From Diorhabda sublineata (Eukaryota; Arthropoda; Insecta; Coleoptera; Chrysomelidae): a stretch of DNA of 64,000 nucleotides. A program made the translations under genes and the position numbers. The stretch covers positions 17,991,734-18,055,733 of the forward strand of contig NC_079479.1 of the NCBI RefSeq assembly GCF_026230105.1. Reading direction: 5' to 3'. This document shows, one piece after another, positions 1-13,000 of this stretch. The notes under the pieces were generated by a model. The model did no database searches and was not told where the DNA came from. It saw only the letters and a program-made list of their open reading frames with translations. How positions within the stretch are numbered: position 1 is the first letter of the stretch; each line of letters opens with the position of its first letter.

Positions 1-415
1 TCGAATTTCAACATTTCTCTATATTTGAATGAGTTTGAATCTAACTTTTTCAGATATCGTCGATTTACATTCATTAAGCCCATTGGGGTCGATTGTCACT
101 TTGTGTTGATTGGAAATTTTCAAAGTCTATCTTCCTCATTTGAAGTCGAATTTCAACATTTCTTATATATTTGAATGAGTTTGCATCTAACTTTATCAGA
201 TATCGTCGATTTACATTCATTGAAGCCCATTGAAGTCGATTCTCACTTTGTGTTGATTGAAAATTTTCAAAGTCTATCTTCCTCATTTGAAGTCGAATTT
301 CAACATTTCTTATATATTTGAATGAGTTTGCGTCTAACTTTGTCAGATATCGTCGATTTACATTCATTGAAGCCCATTAAAGTCGATTCTCACTTTGTGT
401 TGATTGAAAATTTTT

Positions 416-3020
416 AAAGTCTATCTTCCTCATTTGGTGTCGAATTTCAACATTTTTTATATATTTAAATGAGTTCGCATCTATCTTTATCAGATATCGT
501 CGATTTACATTCATTGAAGCCCATTGAGGTCGATTTTCACTTTGTGTTTATTGAAAATTTTCAAAGTCTATCTTCCTCATTTGAAGTCGAATTTTAACAT
601 TTCTCATATATTTGAATTATTTGAATGAGTTTGCATCTAACTTTGTCAGATATCGTCGATTCACATTCATTGAAGCCCATTGAAGTCGATTCTCATTTTG
701 TGTTGATTGAAAATTTTCAAAGTCTATCTTCCTCATTTGAAGTCGAATTTCAACATTTCTTATATATTTGAATGAGTTTGCATCTAACATTGTCAGATAT
801 CGTCGATTTACATTCATTGAAGTCGATTCTCACATTGTGTTGATTGAAAATTTTCAAAGTCTATCTTCCTCATTTGGTGTCGAATTTCAACATTTCTTAT
901 ATATTTAAATGAGTTTGCATCTAACTTTATCAGATATCGTCGATTTACATTCATTGAAGCCCATTGAGGTCGATTTTCACTTTGTGTTCATTGAAAATTT
1001 TCAAAGTCTATCTTCCTCATTTGAAGTCGAATTTTAACATTTCTCATATATTTGAATGAGTTTGCATCTAACTTTGTCAGATATCGTCGATTTACATTCA
1101 TTGAAGCCCATTGAAGTCGATTCTCACTTTGTGTTGATTGAAAATTTTCAAAGTCTATCTTCCTCATTTGAAGTCGAATTTCAACATTTCTTATATATTT
1201 GAGTGGGTTCGCATCTGACTTTGTCAGATATCGTCGATTCACAGTCATTGAAGCCCATTGAGGTCGATTGTCACTTTGTGTTGATTGAAAATTTTCAAAG
1301 TCTATCTTCCTCATTTGAAGTCGAATTTCAACATTTCTTATATATTTGAGTGGGTTCGCATCTGACTTTGTCAGATATCGTCGATTCACATTCATTGAAG
1401 CCCATTGAAGTCGATTCTCATTTTGTGTTGATTGAAAATTTTCAAAGTCTATCTTCCTCATTTGAAGTCGAATTTCAACATTTCTTATATATTTGAATGA
1501 GTTTGCTTCTAACTTTGTCAGATATCGTCGATTTACATTCATTAAAGCCCATTGAAGTCGATTCTCAGTTTGTGTTGATTGAAAATTTTCAAAGTCTATC
1601 TTCCTCATTTGGTGTCGAATTTCAACATTTTTTATATATTTAAATGAGTTCGCATCTATCTTTATCAGATATCGTCGATTTACATTCATTGAAGCCCATT
1701 GAGGTCGATTTTCACTTTGTGTTTATTGAAAATTTTCAAAGTCTATCTTCCTCATTTGAAGTCGAATTTTAACATTTCTCATATATTTGAATTATTTGAA
1801 TGAGTTTGCATCTAACTTTGTCAGATATCGTCGATTCACATTCATTGAAGCCCATTGAAGTCGATTCTCATTTTGTGTTGATTGAAAATTTTCAAAGTCT
1901 ATCTTCCTCATTTGAAGTCGAATTTCAACATTTCTTATATATTTGAATGAGTTTGCATCTAACATTGTCAGATATCGTCGATTTACATTCATTGAAGTCG
2001 ATTCTCACATTGTGTTGATTGAAAATTTTCAAAGTCTATCTTCCTCATTTGGTGTCGAATTTCAACATTTCTTATATATTTAAATGAGTTTGCATCTAAC
2101 TTTATCAGATATCGTCGATTTACATTCATTGAAGCCCATTGAGGTCGATTTTCACTTTGTGTTCATTGAAAATTTTCAAAGTCTATCTTCCTCATTTGAA
2201 GTCGAATTTTAACATTTCTCATATATTTGAATGAGTTTGCATCTAACTTTGTCAGATATCGTCGATTTACATTCATTGAAGCCCATTGAAGTCGATTCTC
2301 ACTTTGTGTTGATTGAAAATTTTCAAAGTCTATCTTCCTCATTTGAAGTCGAATTTCAACATTTCTTATATATTTGAGTGGGTTCGCATCTGACTTTGTC
2401 AGATATCGTCGATTCACAGTCATTGAAGCCCATTGAGGTCGATTGTCACTTTGTGTTGATTGAAAATTTTCAAAGTCTATCTTCCTCATTTGAAGTCGAA
2501 TTTCAACATTTCTTATATATTTGAGTGGGTTCGCATCTGACTTTGTCAGATATCGTCGATTCACATTCATTGAAGCCCATTGAAGTCGATTCTCATTTTG
2601 TGTTGATTGAAAATTTTCAAAGTCTATCTTCCTCATTTGAAGTCGAATTTCAACATTTCTTATATATTTGAATGAGTTTGCTTCTAACTTTGTCAGATAT
2701 CGTCGATTTACATTCATTAAAGCCCATTGAAGTCGATTCTCAGTTTGTGTTGATTGAAAATTTTCAAAGTCTATCTTCCTCATTTGGTGTCGAATTTCAA
2801 CATTTTTTATATATTTAAATGAGTTCGCATCTATCTTTATCAGATATCGTCGATTTACATTCATTGAAGCCCATTGAGGTCGATTTTCACTTTGTGTTTA
2901 TTGAAAATTTTCAAAGTCTATCTTCCTCATTTGAAGTCGAATTTTAACATTTCTCATATATTTGAATTATTTGAATGAGTTTGCATCTAACTTTGTCAGA
3001 TATCGTCGATTCACATTCAT
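416..3020. repeat. 1,175-bp higher-order repeat, about 2.2 tandem copies
   Basis: Sequence at position x matches x+1175 almost perfectly from about 416 to 1845. Copies are roughly 416-1590, 1591-2765 and a partial copy to about 3020. The unit is eight monomers: 8 x 147 = 1176, plus one 9-bp insertion and minus one 10-bp deletion, which gives exactly 1175. Divergence begins where CATTGAAG becomes CATCGAAG near 3018. Confidence 0.88.
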
Positions 3021-6000
3021 CGAAGCCCATTGAAGTCGATTTTCATTTTGTGTTGATTGAAAATTTTCAGTCTATCTTCCTCATTTGAAGTCGAATTTTA
3101 ACATTTCTCATATATTTGAATAAGTTTGCATCTAACTGTGTCAGATATCGTCGATTTACATTCATTGAAGCCCATTGAAGTCGATTCTCACTTTGTGTTG
3201 ATTGAAAATTTTCAAAGTCTATCTTCCTCATTTGAAGTCGAATTTCAACATTTCTTATATATTTGAATGAGTTTGCATCTAACTTTGTCAGATATCGTCG
3301 ATTCACATTCATCGAAGCCCATTGAAGTCGATTTTCATTTTGTGTTGATTGAAAATTTTCAGTCTATCTTCCTCATTTGAAGTCGAATTTTAACATTTCT
3401 CATATATTTGAATAAGTTTGCATCTAACTGTGTCAGATATCGTCGATTTACATTCATTGAAGCCCATTGAAGTCGATTCTCACTTTGTGTTTATTGAAAA
3501 TTTTCAAAATCTATCTTCCTCATTTGAAGTCGAATTTTAACATTTCTCATATATTTGAATGAGTTTGCATCTAACTTTGTCAGATATCGTCGATTTACAT
3601 TCATTGAAGCCCATTGAAGTCGATTCTCACTTTGTGTTTATTGAAAATTTTCAAAGTCTATCTTCCTCATTTGAAGTCGAATTTCAACATTCCTCATATA
3701 TTTGAATGAGTTTGCATCTAACTTTGTCAGATATCGTCGATTTACATTCATTGAAGCCCATTGAAGTCGATTCTCACTTTGTGTTGATTGAAAATTTTCA
3801 AAGTCTATCTTCCTCATTTGAAGTCGAATTTCAACATTTCTCATATATTTGAGTGAGTTCGCATCTGACTTTGTCAGATATCGTCGATTAACATCCATTG
3901 AAGCCCATTGAAGTCGATTGTCACTTTGTGTTTATTGAAAATTTTCAAAGTCTATCTTCCTCATTTGAAGTCGAATTTCAACATTTCTTATATATTTGAA
4001 TGAGTTTGCATCTAACTTTGTCAGATATCGTCGATTTACATTCATTGAAGCCCATTGAAGTCGATTCTCACTTTGTGTTGATTGAAAATTTTCAAAGTCT
4101 ATCTTCCTCATTTGAAGTCGAATTTCAACATTTCCCATATATTTGAATGAGTTTGCATCTAACTTTGTCAGATATCGTCGATTTACATTCATTGAAGCCC
4201 ATTGAAGTCGATTCTCACTTGGTGTTTATTGAAAATTTTCATAGTCTATCTTCCTCATTTGAAGTCGAATTTCAACATTTCTCATATATTTGAATGAGTT
4301 TGCATCTAACTTTGTCAGATATCGTCGATTTACATTCATTGAAGCCCATTGAAGTCGATTCTCACTTTGTGTTGATTGAAAATTTTCAAAGTCTATCTTC
4401 CTCATTTGAAGTCGAATTTCAACATTTCTTATATATTTGAGTGGGTTCGCATCTGACTTTGTCAGATATCGTCGATTCACAGTCATTGAAGCCCATTGAG
4501 GTCGATTGTCACTTTGTGTTGATTGAAAATTTTCAAAGTCTATCTTCCTCATTTGAAGTCGAATTTCAACATTTCTTATATATTTGAGTGGGTTCGCATC
4601 TGACTTTGTCAGATATCGTCGATTCACATTCATTGAAGCCCATTGAAGTCGATTCTCATTTTGTGTTGATTGAAAATTTTCAAAGTCTATCTTCCTCATT
4701 TGAAGTCGAATTTCAACATTTCTTATATATTTGAATGAGTTTGCATCTAACTTTGTCAGATATCGTCGATTTACATTCATTAAAGCCCATTGAAGTCGAT
4801 TCTCAGTTTGTGTTGATTGAAAATTTTCAAAGTCTATCTTCCTCATTTGGTGTCGAATTTCAACATTTTTTATATATTTAAATGAGTTCGCATCTATCTT
4901 TATCAGATATCGTCGATTTACATTCATTGAAGCCCATTGAGGTCGATTTTCACTTTGTGTTTATTGAAAATTTTCAAAGTCTATCTTCCTCATTTGAAGT
5001 CGAATTTTAACATTTCTCATATATTTGAATTATTTGAATGAGTTTGCATCTAACTTTGTCAGATATCGTCGATTCACATTCATCGAAGCCCATTGAAGTC
5101 GATTTTCATTTTGTGTTGATTGAAAATTTTCAGTCTATCTTCCTCATTTGAAGTCGAATTTTAACATTTCTCATATATTTGAATAAGTTTGCATCTAACT
5201 GTGTCAGATATCGTCGATTTACATTCATTGAAGCCCATTGAAGTCGATTCTCACTTTGTGTTGATTGAAAATTTTCAAAGTCTATCTTCCTCATTTGAAG
5301 TCGAATTTCAACATTTCTTATATATTTGAATGAGTTTGCATCTAACTTTGTCAGATATCGTCGATTCACATTCATCGAAGCCCATTGAAGTCGATTTTCA
5401 TTTTGTGTTGATTGAAAATTTTCAGTCTATCTTCCTCATTTGAAGTCGAATTTTAACATTTCTCATATATTTGAATAAGTTTGCATCTAACTGTGTCAGA
5501 TATCGTCGATTTACATTCATTGAAGCCCATTGAAGTCGATTCTCACTTTGTGTTTATTGAAAATTTTCAAAATCTATCTTCCTCATTTGAAGTCGAATTT
5601 TAACATTTCTCATATATTTGAATGAGTTTGCATCTAACTTTGTCAGATATCGTCGATTTACATTCATTGAAGCCCATTGAAGTCGATTCTCACTTTGTGT
5701 TTATTGAAAATTTTCAAAGTCTATCTTCCTCATTTGAAGTCGAATTTCAACATTCCTCATATATTTGAATGAGTTTGCATCTAACTTTGTCAGATATCGT
5801 CGATTTACATTCATTGAAGCCCATTGAAGTCGATTCTCACTTTGTGTTGATTGAAAATTTTCAAAGTCTATCTTCCTCATTTGAAGTCGAATTTCAACAT
5901 TTCTCATATATTTGAGTGAGTTCGCATCTGACTTTGTCAGATATCGTCGATTAACATCCATTGAAGCCCATTGAAGTCGATTGTCACTTTGTGTTTATTG

Positions 6001-6403
6001 AAAATTTTCAAAGTCTATCTTCCTCATTTGAAGTCGAATTTCAACATTTCTTATATATTTGAATGAGTTTGCATCTAACTTTGTCAGATATCGTCGATTT
6101 ACATTCATTGAAGCCCATTGAAGTCGATTCTCACTTTGTGTTGATTGAAAATTTTCAAAGTCTATCTTCCTCATTTGAAGTCGAATTTTAACATTTCCCA
6201 TATATTTGAATGAGTTTGCATCTAACTTTGTCAGATATCGTCGATTTACATTCATTGAAGCCCATTGAAGTCGATTCTCACTTGGTGTTTATTGAAAATT
6301 TTCATAGTCTATCTTCCTCATTTGAAGTCGAATTTCAACATTTCTCATATATTTGAATGAGTTTGCATCTAACTTTGTCAGATATCGTCGATTTACATTC
6401 ATT
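2215..6403. repeat. 2,063-bp higher-order repeat, two tandem copies
   Basis: The stretch from about 2215 to 4340 is repeated at +2063, to about 6403. The matching length (about 2.1 kb) slightly exceeds the offset, so this is a complete tandem duplication of a 14-monomer unit (14 x 147 = 2058, plus 5 from internal indels). A distinctive double variant, CACTTGGTG followed by TTTTCATAG, appears at 4217-4245 and again at 6280-6308. A few substitutions separate the copies, for example TTGCTTC at 2689 against TTGCATC at 4741. Confidence 0.88.
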
Positions 6404-6429
6404 AAGCCCATTGGGGTCGATTGTCACTT

Positions 6430-8996
6430 TGTGTTGATTGAAAATTTTCAAAGTCTATCTTCCTCATTTGAAGTCGAATTTCAACATTTCTTATATATTT
6501 GAGTGGGTTCGCATCTGACTTTGTCAGATATCGTCGATTCACATTCATTGAAGCCCATTGAGGTCGATTGTCACTTTGTGTTGATTGAAAATTTTCAAAG
6601 TCTATCTTCCTCATTTGAAGTCGAATTTCAACATTTCTCATATATTTGAATGAGTTTGCATCTGACTTTGTCAGATATCGTCGATTTACATTCATTGAAA
6701 AGCCCATTGAAGTCGATTGTCACTTTGTGTTGATTGAAAATTTTCAAAGTCTATCTTCCTCATTTGAAGTCTAATTTCAACATTTCTTATATATTTGAAT
6801 GAGTTCGCATCTAACTTTTCCAGATATCGTCGATTTACATTCATTGAAGCCCATTGAAGTCGATTCTCATTTTGTGTTGATTGAAAATTTTCAAAGTCTA
6901 TCTTCCTCATTTGAAGTCGAATTTCAACATTTCTTATATATTTGAATGAGTTCGCATCTAACTTTATCAGATATCGTCGATTTACATTCATTGAAGCCCA
7001 TTGAGGTCGATTTTCTCTTTGTGTTTATTGAAAATTTTCAAAGTCTATCTTCCTCATTTGAAGTCGAATTTCAACATTTCTTATATATTTGAATGAGTTT
7101 GCATCTAACTTTTCGAGATATCGTCGATTTACATTCATTAAGCCCATTGGGGTCGATTGTCACTTTGTGTTGATTGGAAATTTTCAAAGTCTATCTTCCT
7201 CATTTGAAGTCGAATTTTAACATTTCTCATATATTTGAATGAGTTTGCATCTAACTTTGTCAGATATCGTCGATTTACATTCATTAAAGCCCATTGAAGT
7301 CGATTCTCAGTTTGTGTTGATTGAAAATTTTCAAAGTCTATCTTCCTCATTTGGTGTCGAATTTCAACATTTTTTATATATTTAAATGAGTTCGCATCTA
7401 TCTTTATCAGATATCGTCGATTTACATTCATTGAAGCCCATTGAGGTCGATTTTCACTTTGTGTTTATTGAAAATTTTCAAAGTCTATCTTCCTCATTTG
7501 AAGTCGAATTTCAACATTTCTCATATATTTGAATTATTTGAATGAGTTTGCATCTAACTTTGTCAGATATCGTCGATTTACATTCATTGAAGCCCATTGA
7601 AGTCGATTCTCAGTTTGTGTTTATTAAAAATTTTCAAAGTCTATCTTCCTCATTTGAAGTCGAATTTTAACATTTCTCATATATTTGAATGAGTTTGCAT
7701 CTAACTTTTTCAGATATCGTCGATTTACATTCATTGAGCCCATTGGGGTCGATTGTCACTTTGTGTGGATTGAAAATTTTCAAAGTCTATCTTCCTCATT
7801 TGAAGTCGAATTTTAACATTTCTCATAAATTTGAATGAGTTTGCATCTAACTGTGTCAGATATCGTCGATTTACATTCATTGAAGCCCATTGAAGTCGAT
7901 TCTCACTTTGTGTTTATTGAAAATTTTCAAAGTCTATCTTCCTCATTTGAAGTCGAATTTCAACATTTCTCATATATTTGAATTATTTGAATGAGTTTGC
8001 ATCTAACTTTGTCAGATATCGTCGATTTACATTCATTGAAGCCCATTGAAGTCGATTCTCAGTTTGTGTTGATTGAAAATTTTTAAAGTCTATCTTCCTC
8101 ATTTGAAGTCGAATTTCAACATTTCTTATATATTTGAATGAGTTTGCATCTAACTTTTTGAGATATCGTCGATTTACATTCATTAAGCCCATTGGGGTCG
8201 ATTGTCACTTTGTGTTGATTGAAAATTTTCAGTCTATCTTCCTCATTTGAAGTCGAATTTTAACATTTCTCATATATTTGAATGAGTTTGCATCTAACTT
8301 TGTCAGATATCGTCGATTTACATTCATTAAAGCCCATTGAAGTCGATTCTCACTTTGTGTTTATTGAAAATTTTCAAAGTCTATCTTCCTCATTTGAAGT
8401 CGAATTTCAAAATTTCTTATATATTTGAGTGGGTTCGCATCTGACTTTGTCAGATATCGTCGATTCACATTCATTGAAGCCCATTGAGGTCGATTGTCAC
8501 TTTGTGTTGATTGAAAATTTTCAAAGTCTATCTTCCTCATTTGAAGTCGAATTTCAACATTTCTCATATATTTGAATGAGTTTGCATCTGACTTTGTCAG
8601 ATATCGTCGATTTACATTCATTGAAAAGCCCATTGAAGTCGATTGTCACTTTGTGTTGATTGAAAATTTTCAAAGTCTATCTTCCTCATTTGAAGTCTAA
8701 TTTCAACATTTCTTATATATTTGAATGAGTTCGCATCTAACTTTTCCAGATATCGTCGATTTACATTCATTGAAGCCCATTGAAGTCGATTCTCATTTTG
8801 TGTTGATTGAAAATTTTCAAAGTCTATCTTCCTCATTTGAAGTCGAATTTCAACATTTCTTATATATTTGAATGAGTTCGCATCTAACTTTATCAGATAT
8901 CGTCGATTTACATTCATTGAAGCCCATTGAGGTCGATTTTCACTTTGTGTTTATTGAAAATTTTCAAAGTCTATCTTCCTCATTTGAAGTCGAATT
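6430..8996. repeat. Dispersed duplicate pair at offset 1,926 bp
   Basis: About 640 bp at 6430-7070 recur at 8356-8996. Both copies share a 2-bp insertion (ATTGAAAAGCCC) near 6697 and 8623, and the substitution GTCTAATTTC near 6770 and 8696. One difference is CAACATTTC against CAAAATTTC near 8408. The offset is 13 monomers plus 15 bp, accounted for by the indels lying between the copies. Confidence 0.82.
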
Positions 8997-10080
8997 TCAA
9001 CATTTCTCATATATTTGAATTATTTGAATGAGTTTGCATCTAACTTTGTCAGATATCGTCGATTTACATTCATTGAAGCCCATTGAAGTCGATTCTCAGT
9101 TTGTGTTGATTGAAAATTTTCAAAGTCTATCTTCCTCATTTGAAGTCGAATTTCAACATTTCTTATATATTTGAATGAGTTTGCATCTAACTTTTCGAGA
9201 TATCGTCGATTTACATTCATTGAAGCCCATTGAAGTCGATTCTCATTTTGTGTTGATTGAAAATTTTCAAAGTCTATCTTCCTCATTTGAAGTCGAATTT
9301 CAACATTTCTTATATATTTGAATGAGTTCGCATCTAACTTTATCAGATATCGTCGATTTACATTCATTGAAGCCCATTGAGGTCGATTTTCACTTTGTGT
9401 TGATTGGAAATTTTCAAAGTCTATCTTCCTCATTTGAAGTCGAATTTTAACATTTCTCATATATTTGAATGAGTTTGCATCTAACTTTGTCAGATATCGT
9501 CGATTTACATTCATTAAAGCCCATTGAAGTCGATTCTCAGTTTGTGTTGATTGAAAATTTTCAAAGTCTATCTTCCTCATTTGGTGTCGAATTTCAACAT
9601 TTTTTATATATTTAAATGAGTTCGCATCTATCTTTATCAGATATCGTCGATTTACATTCATTGAAGCCCATTGAGGTCGATTTTCACTTTGTGTTTATTG
9701 AAAATTTTCAAAGTCTATCTTCCTCATTTGAAGTCGAATTTCAACATTTCTCATATATTTGAATTATTTGAATGAGTTTGCATCTAACTTTGTCAGATAT
9801 CGTCGATTTACATTCATTGAAGCCCATTGAAGTCGATTCTCAGTTTGTGTTTATTAAAAATTTTCAAAGTCTATCTTCCTCATTTGAAGTCGAATTTTAA
9901 CATTTCTCATATATTTGAATGAGTTTGCATCTAACTTTTTCAGATATCGTCGATTTACATTCATTGAGCCCATTGGGGTCGATTGTCACTTTGTGTGGAT
10001 TGAAAATTTTCAAAGTCTATCTTCCTCATTTGAAGTCGAATTTTAACATTTCTCATAAATTTGAATGAGTTTGCATCTAA
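7155..10080. repeat. Dispersed duplicate pair at offset 2,230 bp
   Basis: About 700 bp at 7155-7850 recur at 9385-10080. Shared rare variants include GATTGGAAATTTTC at the left end, TTATTAAAAATTTTC near 7621 and 9851, GTGTGGATTG near 7764 and 9994, and CATAAATTTG near 7825 and 10055. The copies separate at CTGTGTCAG (7851) against CTTTGTCAG (10081). Confidence 0.82.
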
Positions 10081-13000
10081 CTTTGTCAGATATCGTCGAT
10101 TTACATTCATTAAAGCCCATTGAAGTCGATTCTCACTTTGTGTTTATTGAAAATTTTCAAAGTCTATCTTCCTCATTTGAAGTCGAATTTCAACATTCCT
10201 CATATATTTGAATGAGTTTGCATCTAACTTTGTCAGATATCGTCGATTCACATTCATTGAAGCCCATTGAAGTCGATTCTCATTTTGTGTTGATTGAAAA
10301 TTTTCAAAGTCTATCTTCCTCATTTGAAGTCGAATTTCATTATTTCTTATATATTTGAATGAGTTTGCATCTAACTTTGTCAGATATCGTCGATTTACAT
10401 TCATTGAAGCCCATTGAAGTCGATTCTCAGTTTGTGTTGATTGAAAATTTTCAAAGTCTATCTTCCTCATTTGAAGTCGAATTTCAACATTTCTCTATAT
10501 TTGAATGAGTTTGAATCTAACTTTTTCAGATATCGTCGATTTACATTCATTAAGCCCATTGGGGTCGATTGTCACTTTGTGTTGATTGGAAATTTTCAAA
10601 GTCTATCTTCCTCATTTGAAGTCGAATTTCAACATTTCTTATATATTTGAATGAGTTTGCATCTAACTTTATCAGATATCGTCGATTTACATTCATTGAA
10701 GCCCATTGAAGTCGATTCTCACTTTGTGTTGATTGAAAATTTTCAAAGTCTATCTTCCTCATTTGAAGTCGAATTTCAACATTTCTTATATATTTGAATG
10801 AGTTTGCATCTAACTTTGTCAGATATCGTCGATTTACATTCATTGAAGCCCATTAAAGTCGATTCTCACTTTGTGTTGATTGAAAATTTTCAAAGTCTAT
10901 CTTCCTCATTTGGTGTCGAATTTCAACATTTTTTATATATTTAAATGAGTTCGCATCTATCTTTATCAGATATCGTCGATTTACATTCATTGAAGCCCAT
11001 TGAGGTCGATTTTCACTTTGTGTTTATTGAAAATTTTCAAAGTCTATCTTCCTCATTTGAAGTCGAATTTTAACATTTCTCATATATTTGAATTATTTGA
11101 ATGAGTTTGCATCTAACTTTGTCAGATATCGTCGATTCACATTCATTGAAGCCCATTGAAGTCGATTCTCATTTTGTGTTGATTGAAAATTTTCAAAGTC
11201 TATCTTCCTCATTTGAAGTCGAATTTCAACATTTCTTATATATTTGAATGAGTTTGCATCTAACATTGTCAGATATCGTCGATTTACATTCATTGAAGTC
11301 GATTCTCACATTGTGTTGATTGAAAATTTTCAAAGTCTATCTTCCTCATTTGGTGTCGAATTTCAACATTTCTTATATATTTAAATGAGTTTGCATCTAA
11401 CTTTATCAGATATCGTCGATTTACATTCATTGAAGCCCATTGAGGTCGATTTTCACTTTGTGTTCATTGAAAATTTTCAAAGTCTATCTTCCTCATTTGA
11501 AGTCGAATTTTAACATTTCTCATATATTTGAATGAGTTTGCATCTAACTTTGTCAGATATCGTCGATTTACATTCATTGAAGCCCATTGAAGTCGATTCT
11601 CACTTTGTGTTGATTGAAAATTTTCAAAGTCTATCTTCCTCATTTGAAGTCGAATTTCAACATTTCTTATATATTTGAGTGGGTTCGCATCTGACTTTGT
11701 CAGATATCGTCGATTCACAGTCATTGAAGCCCATTGAGGTCGATTGTCACTTTGTGTTGATTGAAAATTTTCAAAGTCTATCTTCCTCATTTGAAGTCGA
11801 ATTTCAACATTTCTTATATATTTGAGTGGGTTCGCATCTGACTTTGTCAGATATCGTCGATTCACATTCATTGAAGCCCATTGAAGTCGATTCTCATTTT
11901 GTGTTGATTGAAAATTTTCAAAGTCTATCTTCCTCATTTGGTGTCGAATTTCAACATTTTTTATATATTTAAATGAGTTCGCATCTATCTTTATCAGATA
12001 TCGTCGATTTACATTCATTGAAGCCCATTGAGGTCGATTTTCACTTTGTGTTTATTGAAAATTTTCAAAGTCTATCTTCCTCATATGAAGTCGAATTTTA
12101 ACATTTCTCATATATTTGAATTATTTGAATGAGTTTGCATCTAACTTTGTCAGATATCGTCGATTTACATTCATTGAAGTCGATTCTCACTTTGTGTTGA
12201 TTGAAAATTTTCAAAGTCTATCTTCCTCATTTGAAGTCGAATTTCAACATTTCTTATATATTTGAGTGGGTTCGCATCCGACTTTGTCAGATATCGTCGA
12301 TTCACAGTCATTGAAGCCCATTGAGGTCGATTGTCACTTTGTGTTGATTGAAAATTTTCAAAGTCTATCTTCCTCATTTGAAGTCGAATTTCAACATTTC
12401 TTATATATTTGAGTGGGTTCGCATCTGACTTTGTCAGATATCGTCGATTCACATTCATTGAAGCCCATTGAAGTCGATTCTCATTTTGTGTTGATTGAAA
12501 ATTTTCAAAGTCTATCTTCCTCATTTGGTGTCGAATTTCAACATTTCTTATATATTTAAATGAGTTTGCATCTAACTTTATCAGATATCGTCGATTTACA
12601 TTCATTGAAGCCCATTGAGGTCGATTTTCACTTTGTGTTCATTGAATTTTAACATTTCGCATATATTTGAATTATTTGAATGAGTTTGCATCTAACTTTG
12701 TCAGATATCGTCGATTCACATTCATTGAAGCCCATTGAAGTCGATTCTCATTTTGTGTTGATTGAAAATTTTCAAAGTCTATCTTCCTCATTTGAAGTCG
12801 AATTTCAACATTTCTTATATATTTGAATGAGTTTGCATCTAACATTGTCAGATATCGTCGATTTACATTCATTGAAGCCCATTGAAGTCGATTCTCAGTT
12901 TGTGTTGATTGAAAATTTTCAAAGTCTATCTTCCTCATTTGAAGTCGAATTTCAACATTTCTTATATATTTGAATGAGTTTGCATCTAATTTTTTGAGAT

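Noticed and set aside
10441..10650. Plus-strand open frame of 69 codons
   Set aside because: It is another reading of two ordinary monomers, with no codon, domain or context support. The same applies to the plus-strand frame at 52133-52336.
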